DNA of 64,000 nucleotides from Iris pallida. Its lineage: Eukaryota > Streptophyta > Magnoliopsida > Asparagales > Iridaceae. The stretch covers positions 2,160,692 through 2,224,691 of the forward strand of contig JANAVB010006998.1 of assembly GCA_029216955.1 (NCBI GenBank). Direction: 5' to 3'. The notes beneath the pieces were generated by a model, which was not told where the DNA came from, did not search any database, and worked only from the letters and a program-made list of their open reading frames with translations. The translations under genes and the position numbers were made by a program. Of this stretch, positions 31,812 through 42,014 are shown one piece after another. Every line of letters begins with the position of its first letter. The stretch's first letter is position 1.

Positions 31812-32914
31812 GTTCCACTCCTTTATTGCCGATGGTGGACATTGCCAGGGCGGACTATACCGGGGGGAATCTGATGGAAGCACGTGTGCCTCCTTCTTTT
31901 CTAACCCATACTGAGGGACTTCCAGCTGGGTCAAGTTCGGGAGCCTTGGTGATAGCACAGCTGGGGCAAGGGACGACGCTTTCCATGCCATCCTCTACGG
32001 ATAGGTTTTCGGGAGTTAACCTTTCCGTTCTACCAAGTATCCAGGCTCTTCGGACGGCGGAAGAGGAGCTAGCTGCTATTCGTGTAACTTTTTGCATAGA
32101 ATTTGTTTCCCTGGTGGCGGGGGCGGCAAGTTCTGAGGCTACTCCTTCGGTACTGCCCGCCACACTTCCTTTGACGCCATCCTCTACAGAGGTTTTGGAT
32201 GAAGTGCCCCAGGATGTGGTCGACAGTTTCCATCGCCACCTGAAGAGGGGGATCGAGGCAGCTGTAGAGAGGGGGACTCCCTTTTCTATGGCCCTTCAAT
32301 GCGCCGATGGCCAGATTAATATCCTTAGAACACTCCCCGGTGGAGCAGGACTGGCTATGCTTCTGGAGCCAAAGCTGTTACAGGCTGATCATCTTGTGGC
32401 CCAGTTTCATCTGCTGCAGCAAACTAATTTACCCGCGGTAATAAACCAAGAGCGCCATTTCCTTATGACCGCGGTAGAGAAAGTGAGGCTTGCTCTGGAA
32501 TCGATCAAGCCAACTATATTAAAGGACCGCCAGGATCTGACTCAGTTGTACGATCAATGGAACCGTCGGACTGAAGATTGTGCAGCTCGGGAAGCGACGG
32601 CCTCCCATGGAGTAGCTGACACCCGGGAGCAGATCCTCGAGCTCTAGAGAAAGATGGCCTTCCTGGAGTCCGAGCTCGAAGCTGCTCGTGCTGAGAAAGG
32701 GATTATCATTCAGGAGGATGACAAATTTAGTAGGGCTTCTGCCAGTCTAGAACTTGCCCTAAAGAAGATGGAGAACGACTGGCAGGCATATATGTATTTG
32801 AATGATGCAGAGCAGTTGTCCCAGGAGGTCGAGTGCCGAGCGAAACAGAGGCTTGAGCGGGGGACTGCCTTGGTGAGAAACCACCTCTTGGAGTTGTGTA
32901 ATGCCGAGCTATAG
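31812..32914 (+). pseudogene. aORF exon 4 of element A: coiled-coil tail
   Basis: Follows acceptor GACGTACAG (31811) after a 90-base intron. Conserved with B: L-P-S-I-Q-A-L-R-T-A-E-E-E-L-A (about 32031), E-F-V-S-L-V-A-G-A (about 32100), G-I-E-A-A-V-E-R-G (32250), T-R-E-Q-I-L-E-L (32622), then an in-frame TAG (32645) before R-K-M-A-F-L-E-S and a Glu/Leu/Arg-rich coiled-coil ending at TAG 32912-32914. The internal stop is at the same codon as in B. Confidence 0.7.
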
Positions 32915-33008
32915 TCGGCCTTTTCTTCTTTCATTTCTGTTTTCTTTTTTTCTTTTTTCTTTGAGAGGGACGTGGTCCCAAAACATGTAATGCCATTTTC
33001 GTCTTTCA

Positions 33009-33014
33009 AATAAA
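33009..33014 (+). terminator. Poly(A) signal of A's aORF
   Basis: AATAAA 95 bases after the aORF stop, in T-rich sequence. B has one 79 bases after its stop and C one 15 bases after. Confidence 0.55.
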
Positions 33015-33039
33015 GAGTACTTTCCATTCTACCCTTCAT

Positions 33040-33360
33040 TTGTATTGTTTGTTGTGCCTGTGGTATTGTGGTAATATTTGCCCCGCATGGGGAACTTGTT
33101 TGTAGACCTGTTACCCCTGGCATACCTTGGTTTTAGGTACGGATAATAAATTTGATTAGGGATACCTAGAACAGTTCCCACGGCAAGGTGGTCGTGGATG
33201 TTCGGGGTATCGGAAGATAGAATGCCATGGAGCAGCTGGGCTCCCGGGGCACGATGAAGAATGGTGGGCCTGTACTAAAAGATTTAGCAAAGGACATTTG
33301 TGGGCCTATTATCCTTGGCATATCCCTACTTAGGATACAGATAATAGGATGAAGGGGAAC
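33040..33360. other. A region after aORF: dispersed TATTATCC/GGATAATA phrases
   Basis: Non-coding. Contains two copies of a phrase around CCTTGGCATA and ACGGATAATAAG that recurs at 33500 and 33690 and in B near 59440 and 59755. Confidence 0.6.
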
Positions 33361-33364
33361 CAAC

Positions 33365-33955
33365 ACACTTACTCAGAGGTGATGAGGACATGGCAAGTAT
33401 GAGGGTTTTACCGTGGAGTCTTCCTACTCAGAGGTAATGAGGACGTGGCAGGAGTGGACTCAACGGAAGATATTTGTGGTCAACAGATGACATTTGTGGG
33501 CCTATTCCCCTTGGCATAACCTGGTTCAGGGTACGGGTAATAAGACGAGAGAGGACCAACATACTTACTCAGAGGTAGTGAGGGCATGGTAAGTACGGAG
33601 GTTTTACCGTAGAGTCTTTCTGCTCGGAGGTAATGAGGACATGGTAAGAGTGGACTCAGTGGGGAATATTTGTGGACCTATTATCCTTGGCGTACTCCGG
33701 TTGTGGGTACAGATAATAAGCCGAAAGGGGAATCATCATACTTACTCAGAGGTAATGAGGACATGGCAAGCATGAAGGTTTCTTCGACGGAGCCTTCCCA
33801 CTCAGAGGTAATGAGGACATGGCAGGAGTGGGCTCAATGAAGGAGGGTACATAGAACGACTCAGAGGTAATGAGGACATAGAAGTTTTATGTAAGGGATG
33901 ATTTGTTTTTGGCGAAAGTGAAATGACTCAGAGGTAATGAGGACATGGTCGTTTT
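33365..33955. repeat. CTCAGAGGTAATGAGGACATGG direct repeats of A
   Basis: About eight close copies, mostly 60-100 bases apart, between the convergent aORF and pol. The same core in D, C and B makes this the most conserved non-coding motif of the family. Confidence 0.9.
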
Positions 33956-34039
33956 GGAAATTTGTGGATCGGTTACCCCTTTTGTGCACTGGGAGTGCGG
34001 GTAGTGGATCATGAGGGAGGATCTCTTCCAGGAAGAATG

Positions 34040-34300
34040 TTTAGAGGTATGATCATACATGACTTACTATCTGAAAGAGTGACCGGAATGTGAGTTCAGA
34101 GGCACCAGCGGGTACATGACTCGATAATTTGGAATATTGTGAAAGTGAGTTCAGCGGCACCAGCGGATACATGACTCGATAATCAAAAATATTATGGATG
34201 TGAGTTCAGAGGCACCAGTGGGCACATGACTCGATAATCTGGAATGTGTGGATGTGAGTTCAGCGGTACCAGCGGGTACATGACTCGATAATCTGGGATG
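34040..34300. repeat. Tandem TTCAGAGGCACCAGCGGGTA-type repeats of A
   Basis: About five units of 55-65 bases with the core TTCAGAGGCACCAGCGGGTA followed by CATGACTCGATAAT, ending just before the pol stop codon. B has a diverged version at 60110-60475; C and D lack it. Confidence 0.85.
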
Positions 34301-34306
34301 TATCAT

Positions 34307-35450
34307 TTAGATATAATATTTCTTCAGGAACTTGTCGTTGACGGGCGATATGAGCAAGTCTCCTTTTTGCTTTGAGAGGCGGTAGGCACCGTTAGAGAAT
34401 AGAGCCTCGATGATAAATGGACCTTCCCATTTTTGCTGGAACTTGTCGGCGGTCTTGTGAGTCATGACCATCGGCCTCCGGACTGCCAGAGCGAGATCGC
34501 CCACTTGGAATGTTCTGATTTTAACCTTCTTGTTGAAGGCTCCAGAGATGCGTGCTTGGTATAGCTCGATCCTTTGCTGAGCCAGGAGGCGCTTTTCATC
34601 TAAGGCCTCTAACTCTTGTAGCCGGCGACGGTAGTTATCATCCGTCGTCAATTAATAAGTGAGGACGACGCAGAGTGAGGGTATTTGAGTCTCCAATGGC
34701 GAACTGTGTCACTCCCGTACACCAGGAAGAATGGTGTGTTCCCTGTGGCCGTTCGGACTGTGGTACAATACGCCCATAAGCATTCACCAAGCTTCTCGTT
34801 CCAGTCGCATTTGTTGGACGACACGAACTTCTTGAGTAACTTGATGATGGTTTTGTTGAATGCTTCTGCCAACCCATTTGCTGCTGGATTGTATGGTGTC
34901 GAAGCAATATTCTGGATGCGGTGCTTGTCGCAGAACCGATAGAAGGCATGGCTTACAAACTGCGGACCATTATCGTGGATGATCCTTCGGGGCAGTCCAA
35001 AGCGATAGATGACATGATGCTTGAGGAAGCTGATCACGTTCGAAGTTTTGACTTCTGCAAGCGGAACAGCTTCCGCCCATTTGGAGAAGTAATATGTGAT
35101 TACGAGTATGAAGCGATGCCCTCGGGAGGAAGGTGAAGTGATTGGACCAATGATATCCATCCCCCATGCTTTGAATGGCCAGGACGCTACTGTCGAATGT
35201 AGAAATTCGGATGGTTAGTGGATGAAGTCTGTGTGGACTTGGCAAGCTTTGCACTTTCTTGCATAATCTATCGCATCAGCTATCATCGTGGGCCAGTAGT
35301 AGCCCATTCGGCGAAGACGGTCTTGTAACTTAGGGCCAGGCTGATGGGCCCTACAGACACCGTCATGAGCTTCTCGTACGGCTTCTTTGGCTTCTGCGTT
35401 TGACAGACATCGAAGCAATAACCCGTCGTAGGATCGCCGATACAGTATTT
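34307..35450 (-). pseudogene. Integrase of element A
   Basis: Minus strand: zinc region (A-H-D-G-V-C-R-A-H-Q ... C-K-A-C-Q, 35418-35240), catalytic core with M-D-I-I-G-P-I (first Asp), H-D-N-G-P-Q-F (second Asp) and N-G-L-A-E-A-F-N-K (Glu), then a C-terminal domain with F-Q-V-G-D-L-A-L-A-V-R-R and K-W-E-G-P-F-I-I, ending L-K-K-Y-Y-I. The DDE set is complete. Breaks: a shift near 34690 in the P-F-F-L-V-Y-G segment, and a stop near 35217 at a likely Trp codon. No chromodomain is seen, consistent with Tat. Confidence 0.9.
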
Positions 35451-36510
35451 TTGTCTCTGTATCGTAGAAGAATCTGAGAGAATGCCGTCTGATGGAGGTG
35501 GCTTCCTTTGGGTTCTCGGGCAGGATATCGTAGACGACGTAGTCAATGAATGGTTATCTCTAATCTAGGACATCGTCGATCGTCTGGGCGGAGTAACTTA
35601 CCATGAATTGAACGTTGTTCTTGGGGCAGACCAGTTCGTGGCCTATCACATCTACTGATTGATGAGTATAATTTGGCACTACTAGGGAAGCGGCCAGGCC
35701 GGCTAAGGCATCGGCTTCGATATTTCGTAGTCTGGGGACATGCTCGATAAAGAACCCCTCGAACGATGAGATGATGTCGATCGCTATTTGGTGATAGGGG
35801 ATCATGTCTTCGTGGCGGACTTTGTATGAGCCCCGGATCTGATTGACGATTAACTGAGAATCGCCGTATGCTTCAAGATATTGTACCCCCAGCTCTCTTA
35901 CAGGTTGGAGGCCAATGACCAAAGCGTTGTACTCGGCCACATTGTTAGAGCAGGGTTCTGTGAGAGAGTAAGTACGATTTATCACCAATCCAGAAGGAAA
36001 AACCAGCACCACGCCGACTCCGACGATGATGTTGCCCTTGGGTCCAGTTCTCGAAGCACCGTCGAAGGACATTCGCCATATATCATCGTGAGAGGTTGCA
36101 TGCGAGTCGGCGACCTCATCTGGGATTTCTTTATATATTCTGGATGACTCCGAGCCCGGGTGGGCTGCCAAATAGTTTGCCAGGGCTTGACCTTTGACAG
36201 CCTTTTGTGGGATGAAGATCATATGATAAGGGGACAGCAATATTGCCCATGTAGCGAGGCGAGAGCTGAGTGCCCCTGGTTTAGTTATGAGGACCCTAAG
36301 AGGGTTGATTCGTGAGATCACATATATTGTTTGTCCAGTGACATAGTGTCGCGTCTTCTGAATGGCGAACACCAGGGCGAGGCATTCCTTTTCCACGGCG
36401 GTGTATCGGTGCTCTGGCCCAATCATCATTCGGCTGAGGTAATATATGGCTTGATCATGTCCTGCATCGTTGTTTTGTGCCAGCAGAGCCCCGAAGGAAT
36501 GTTTCATTGC
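35451..36510 (-). pseudogene. RT-linked and archaeal-type RNases H of element A
   Basis: One frame of 315 residues holds both: first the RT-linked RNase H (A-L-L-A-Q-N-N, A-I-Y-Y-L-S-R-M-M, E-K-E-C-L-A-L), then the archaeal-like one with W-R-M-S-F-D-G-A-S, N-N-V-A-E-Y-N-A-L, Y-G-D-S-Q-L-I and I-E-A-D-A-L-A. Two RNases H in series mark the Tat branch. The frame is open over both domains; the stop separating it from RT at 36511 fits a CGA-to-TGA change, as B reads Arg there. Confidence 0.9.
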
Positions 36511-37450
36511 TCATACGTAGAGCAGGAATAGTTTTCCAGCGACCGGGGCCACCAGGACTGGAGGGTTCGATAAATATTCTTTGATGCTGTCGAAGGCACG
36601 CTGGCATTCTTCGTCCCATACGAATGAGACGTCTTTCTTCATGAGATGGGTGAATGGTCGACATCGCCCGGAGAGGTTAGAAATGAACCTCCTGATGTAA
36701 GCTAGCCTCCCTTGAAGGCCTCTGAGTTCGCGGAGATTTATTGGGGGACCCATCTCCATAATTGCCTTTGTCTTCTCAGGGTCTACATGGATACCCTGGG
36801 CGGTGATAATAAAACGTAAGAACTTCCCGCTGGATACGCCTAGGAAGGACTTCGTAGGGTTCATTTTTAAATTGTGCGCTCGCATCAGATCAAATACCGT
36901 CCTCAGATCCTGCAGATGGTCTCCCTTACAGCGACTCTTGACGGCGATGTCATCAACATAGCACTCCACCGTCTTGCGTAAGTGGTCTCTGAAGATGATA
37001 CTCATGGCTCTTTGATATATGGCACCGGTATTCTTCAGACCGAAAGGCATGACTGTGTAACAATATATGCCGATCGGTGTTCGGAATGATGTATGCTTTT
37101 CGTCGTCAGGCGACATCTTGATTTAGTTGTACCTCGAGAAGCCATCCATGAATGGCATACGTTCGAAGCCGCATGTGTTGTCGATCATGATGTCTGTGAT
37201 AGGGAGGGGAATTCATCTTTGGGGCATGCCTCGTTCAGATTGCGGAAGTCGATACAGATTCGAATCTTTCCATTCTTCTTGAGGATGGGTACTATGTTGG
37301 CGACCTAATCCGGGTGTTGTTCCTCACGAACGAAGTTGCTAGCTATTAATTTGTTGACTTCGGCCTCGATCGTATCCATGATGCCCGGGCGAAAGCGTCG
37401 TTGTTGTTGCTTGACTGGCTTTGCATCCGGCCGAATGTTGAGTTTGTGAA
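36511..37450 (-). pseudogene. Reverse transcriptase of element A
   Basis: Motifs on the minus strand: N-K-L-I-A-S-N-F-V-R-E-E-Q-H-P-D (37340), P-K-D-E-F, I-M-I-D-N-T-C-G-F, Y-C-Y-T-V-M-P-F-G-L-K-N, active site C-Y-V-D-D-I-A-V-K-S (about 36950), F-L-G-V-S-S-G-K-F-L, and L-Q-G-R-L-A-Y-I-R-R-F. Broken by TAG at Trp near 37303, TAA at Gln near 37124 and a one-base loss near 37210. Confidence 0.9.
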
Positions 37451-38890
37451 GAGCAACATCGGGGTTTAGTCCTGGCATGTCTTCATAGATCCAGGCAAAC
37501 ACATCAATATATTCTTTGACAAGTTCCAATAGCGATTCTCGCTCTTCGTCTGTTAGGCTTTTACTGACGAAGATTAGTTTTGGAGAAGATTCGCTACCGA
37601 GATCCACTTGTATAACCTCATCTTTAGTAGGGGTTCTTTCTGTTCGAACCACTTTTTCCATTGCGCATCTAACTGTTGGGCCCACGGCTCTAACTCGAGG
37701 ATTTTTGGAATGTCTTCATCTTCTTCGTAAGCGTCGACGAATGCCATGTTGACTGACAGGACTTGTCTGAATACGTCTTCGATGCTGGTATCTGAGTCAG
37801 AAGTTGGTGACCCGGTTGAATGTGACTGCCAGTCACATTCTTCATCTGAACTCTCAGGGGTCATCGTGGGTGTTACATACCCTAATCTATATCGAATTTT
37901 GCTATAGTAGTCCCGTGGTTTGCCAGCCGGGATCGGTAGCTTCAAAGGTAATCGTCGCCCGGTGCCGTAGTTCAAGCATGGCGTAGTCTCTAGATCATAC
38001 ACTTGTTTTTGCATGAGATATTTGGATTGGGGGATATTAAGATACAGAGGCAGTCTCCCGACATCTGATTCAAGGTCGACTTCTTCTACGGTGAAGGATT
38101 GTGGATCGTCCTTTCGGCAAAGATGATTGGATGATCCTCTCCCTCGATTATGCGGTAAGCGTCTTCCACTGGAGTAAGCTGGATTACGGTGTACACATTT
38201 TTCACCTGTGTGTGTAGGTGAGTGCCTATACCGTGTTCCATAGCATATAATGTACACAGCTTATTGAGCTCGAGGTAGTTTAAAGATAACCCTTTATTGA
38301 TGAAGTAAGGTATCTTTTCTAGGGGGATTACATCATCTGCGGAGGAAACATTAGTGTGGGCAGCCACATACTTGGCTAGCTCTGGTTCCTCTTCGGCTAC
38401 CCCCTGTATAAACGAAGACTGAGAGGACGACTTGGACAGCTTGATCGTGAGAGGTTCAGCTGGTGGAGCAGAGCGTGGAGTTGTTGGCAGGCTAGCGACC
38501 CCCAGCTTGGTACTCGAGGCTGGGCGGGGAGTGGTTGGTTCGCTAGAAGTCCCAGACCTTGCATCGGGGTGACGACTCTTCTTGGGAAGGCGTATCGTCA
38601 TTGGCTTGTCGGAGGGATTAAGCTTCTCCATTTGCGGCTGGCCGACTCTCGGCAACCTGATTATTAGTGGCTCCATTGTGGGTCTTGGCACTTGGCCAGA
38701 CCTTGGCAGCAGGATTATCATCTGCTCTTCTTGCGCCGAGAGGCTGATTGCGTCCTTACGCAGAGTGGCTGTAAGAGGTGCGGACTTGCCAGGTTTGCGA
38801 GCTTGGAGGTAGATCGTCAGAGGTTCTTCTGATCCTGTGGGTGTCTCGGTACGAGCTTACACATCTCCTTCACCAAGGTGCTTCTTCGAC
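37451..38890 (-). pseudogene. Protease-RT linker of element A with I-R-L-P peptide repeats
   Basis: Two overlapping frames. The upstream part (38830-38420) repeats a short phrase at least four times: M-I-I-L-L-P-R, P-L-I-I-R-L-P-R, M-T-I-R-L-P-K-K and P-L-T-I-K-L-S-K, spaced by Pro/Ser-rich sequence. Then D-V-I-P-L-E-K-I-P-Y-F-I-N and a region ending in acidic sequence and E-Y-I-D-V-F-A-W, which leads into RT. The linker is shared by D and C but I recognise no domain. A frameshift lies between 38086 and 38257. Confidence 0.7.
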
Positions 38891-38895
38891 TTTTC

Positions 38896-39660
38896 CTACA
38901 GGCAGAAGTCTGAGTAGTAGGATTTGACCCCTTTGAAGGGATCGATATCAGCAAATTCTATCCTCAAGAAGCCATATTTGTCGACATATTTGAAGTACTG
39001 GTGCAGCATGGAAGGCACGATCATATAATCGTGTATCCAAGGGCGCCCCAAGAGGATGTTGTAAGAAGTGTCTGCATCTATGACGTAGCAGGTAACTTCT
39101 GATTGGAGATCGCCAATCTGACACTTCAGACGAATCTTCCCAACTGGGTAGCTCATGCCCGAATTGAAACCGCTGATGGCGGTGCTTGTAGGCGTCAGAC
39201 GATGCATTGGGATGTGGAGATGATGTAACAGATCCTTCGGGATAATGCTTATGGAAGAGCCAGGATCAATGTGCATCCGATCCACCTTTACGTCGTCGAT
39301 GTATCCAATGTAGTATAATGGGCGATCGTGCAGGTTGGTTTTGATGAGCATATCCTGCGGAGTAAAGACAATGTTGGGCATCGATCCTGTGCAAGCGCTG
39401 TCTGCCGGTGGGTTCTCTCCCGTGAGGTTGACCTGAGCCAGGTACGCGTCAGCATTTTGGAGTGCATCGCTCAAAACCGCAGGAACATCCTTTGAGAGTC
39501 TCAGAAGCTCGTATAATGATAACTTAGCCGGTGTGTTGGCCAATTGTGCCAAGATGTCAAAGTTGTAGGGCTTCTCCAGCCCCTGTGGTGCCTCTTTTTG
39601 GAGGGATTTGTCAAAACGAGTCTCCCTCGGCCTAGGCTTGTCGGTCGTCGGAGGCTGACC
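38896..39660 (-). pseudogene. Aspartic protease region of element A
   Basis: Starts in Y-N-F-D-I-L-A-Q-L, a conserved segment of Tat polyproteins, then a protease fold with the catalytic motif I-D-P-G-S-S-I-S-I (D-P-G instead of the usual D-S-G or D-T-G) and the flap/C-terminal signature Y-N-I-L-L-G-R-P-W-I-H. It would release Gag and Pol proteins from the polyprotein. It overlaps the end of the gag frame; one base shift near 39660 separates it from gag, so gag and protease were probably one frame. Confidence 0.85.
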
Positions 39661-41597
39661 GGTCCCGGAGCGTCAGTTGTAGCGGGCTGATGATATTCAG
39701 CCGAGTCATCAGCCACAGGTTGGGATTGTGCCCCAGCCCGAGTGACGACGGCTGTAGCTTCTTCGATATCTGTCGAGATTGTGCGGCAGGACCTGACTTT
39801 TCCCCTCTTCTTCTTACAAATGAAAGATGGTGTGGGCTGAGTCACTTCTGATACCAAGTTTGGATGGACCCACATGACCTCCCCTCGTGACGTGGTGAGG
39901 GGCACTAGACCAGCAGCTTGATCTCGGGAAGGTGGAAGATTAGCAATCTCCATTGTCAACAGAGGGATGGGTACCACACCGTCTTGATCTTCGGTCGGAG
40001 GAAAGCTGCCAAATTGTACTGACACCATATTGGCTGCCACAGTTACCTCTTCGAAGTCGATGGCCAGAGCGTTCGAATCGATAAGATTTTGGATGTACCA
40101 TTTTAGTTGGTAGCAGTCGTGTGTGGCATGGTGGACGTAGCGGTGGTAATGGCAGTACTTTGGGTTCTCCATGTCTACCGGCCGAGGTTCCCGTCTGGGT
40201 GGAGGAAGCTGAATTATGTCTCCTTGTATGAGCATGTCCAAGATGGGCTTGACGTGATCATCTTCAAAGGAGTAAGTAATTTGCGGCCATTGTTTGTCTG
40301 CCGGCTTTGGCTCAGGTTTCTGTGTTATATCGGCCACCATAGCCTGCTTACCCCTGCTGTACCGATTGTTGGAGGGGCTACCCCCATTGTCGTTGTTGGT
40401 GTTAGGATGCTTGCCCTTGTTCTCTCTGTCCGAGATGTACAATCCCAATTGGTGAGCCTTCTTCAATCGTTCTTCGGCGCTTGTGGCAGTGATGATAAAC
40501 GTCTTCCAGTCCTTGAATTGACTTTCGCCTATCCAGAGACTGATTGTTGGGAGCAATCTCTTTTGGCAAATTTCAATTAGGGAGGAATTTGGATTTCCAG
40601 ACGGCAGCTTCTTTGCGGTTTGGCGAAACCGCTCAATGTAATTCATTGTCAGCTCTTTCTCCCCTTGGACGACGTCCATGAGGGTGGACATTGTGATGTC
40701 CTGCCCTACTTCGTAGAATCTCTCCAAGAACATGCGCTTGAAGCCGGCGAAGGAGTGGATACAGTTGTCTGGCAGGTTACGATACCAGTCGAAGGCGACT
40801 CCTTCCAATGCCCCAATGAATAATCGTGTGAGGATGGCATCATCATGGGGCAGATGGTCAATGGTGACCTCGAAGTTAGTGATGTACCGACTTGCGGAGG
40901 TCTTGCCATCATAAGGATTGATATTGAACGGTTTATATCTTGGCGGAAAGGGGACATCCCTCCATGCAGCAGGGTACGGTTGCCGTATTCTGAGGTCTTG
41001 AGAGTTTTCTCGAGCATGAAACATGGCTCGGAGCTCCTGGACCTCTCTTCTCGCTTCGTGGGCCTCATCCACGGCGGTGGGGGCCATTACTTCAGGAGGA
41101 TTGTTGCCCGGGTTCGGCGCCGCTGAATTTGAGTCCACATTGACCGCGGGACCCACGCTTGTTTGGCCAGACGTTCCTCCCTGCAGAGTTAGAAGGGCCG
41201 TTTTGATCTCGTCTACAGGCTTGACCAAGGCAAGCAGTATGGCCTCCAGAGTGTCGATGCGTTGGCGATCACTGGAACTACCTTGGTTACTGTCCGTCAT
41301 GAATACCGTCCTTACGTGAGGAGAGATGGACGGAGCGGTGGAGGAAGCGCCCTCCGAGTCATACCCCTGTAACGAGAAGTCATCGGGATATGTGGGAATG
41401 TTCTCCTCTGGTTTGGACTCAGAAGGAACAGTACCCCCAGTCTCCGAGTTTGCCTCGTCTTGGGAGTTGTGGACGTCCTCGGGGATGTCAGGGTCTGCTG
41501 TATCTGATGGGAGAGTTGTTTCCCCCGGCTCGTCTTTTTGGAACATCGGATTGTCGTGGAGGTTTGAAGGAGTGCTACCCCCAGTCCCAGCAACCAC
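39501..41597 (-). CDS. Gag protein of element A (698 codons)
   Basis: Long open minus-strand frame. Residues about 1-180 are acidic, Ser/Thr/Pro-rich; about 215-380 match the Retrotrans_gag capsid domain (F-N-I-N-P-Y-D-G-K, F-I-G-A-L-E-G-V-A-F-D-W-Y, F-L-E-R-F-Y, M-N-Y-I-E-R-F-R); a C-H-Y-H-R-Y-V-H-H-A-T-H-D-C segment near residue 490 resembles the atypical zinc finger of Tat Gags. Forms the virus-like particle in the family. The last 50 codons are in the wrong frame after a shift near 39660, beyond which the protease frame continues. The body of gag is the longest intact frame in the window. Confidence 0.88.
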   Translation of the reverse strand: MVAGTGGSTPSNLHDNPMFQKDEPGETTLPSDTADPDIPEDVHNSQDEANSETGGTVPSESKPEENIPTYPDDFSLQGYDSEGASSTAPSISPHVRTVFMTDSNQGSSSDRQRIDTLEAILLALVKPVDEIKTALLTLQGGTSGQTSVGPAVNVDSNSAAPNPGNNPPEVMAPTAVDEAHEARREVQELRAMFHARENSQDLRIRQPYPAAWRDVPFPPRYKPFNINPYDGKTSASRYITNFEVTIDHLPHDDAILTRLFIGALEGVAFDWYRNLPDNCIHSFAGFKRMFLERFYEVGQDITMSTLMDVVQGEKELTMNYIERFRQTAKKLPSGNPNSSLIEICQKRLLPTISLWIGESQFKDWKTFIITATSAEERLKKAHQLGLYISDRENKGKHPNTNNDNGGSPSNNRYSRGKQAMVADITQKPEPKPADKQWPQITYSFEDDHVKPILDMLIQGDIIQLPPPRREPRPVDMENPKYCHYHRYVHHATHDCYQLKWYIQNLIDSNALAIDFEEVTVAANMVSVQFGSFPPTEDQDGVVPIPLLTMEIANLPPSRDQAAGLVPLTTSRGEVMWVHPNLVSEVTQPTPSFICKKKRGKVRSCRTISTDIEEATAVVTRAGAQSQPVADDSAEYHQPATTDAPGPVSLRRPTSLGRGRLVLTNPSKKRHHRGWRSPTTLTSWHNWPTHRLSYHYTSF

Positions 41598-42014
41598 CAG
41601 TGGTGTGGACGACGAATCTCCTACTGTAGCAGATTTTGTCTTAGAACGGGTACCTTAGAAAACTCTGGTAGTGGGCACCCGCTTAGACGACAGTCTCTTA
41701 GTCATAGTGGTTGAAATCTTCGGGCTGGGAACATTTGTTCTCTTCCCTCTCCCATCGACGGGGACTTTCTGCGCAGAGTTACAGGAGACGACGGGAAATG
41801 CCTCATCTTCTGAAGACGGCTATTGCAGTCTTTGAAAGACGGACTACCGATCTTCTCGTACCGTCGCGTTATTGCATCAGCAGTTGACGATGACTTGGGT
41901 GCAGTGACGTCCATGGGAGGACTTTTTGTACCCCGATGCATCTTCTCTTTCCTTGCGTTTGTGGAGGATGGCCTCACGCAAGTCAGATGGGTCAGGATCA
42001 ACCCTGTTCGCTCC
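41598..42014 (-). other. Spacer between leader ORF and gag of A
   Basis: A Ser/Lys/Arg-rich frame (42097-41702) overlaps the leader ORF in another frame and may be its shifted continuation; no domain recognised. Confidence 0.4.

Noticed and set aside
41023..41658. Several plus-strand frames opposite A's gag
   Set aside because: Antisense shadows of the 698-codon gag frame; no promoter or domain.
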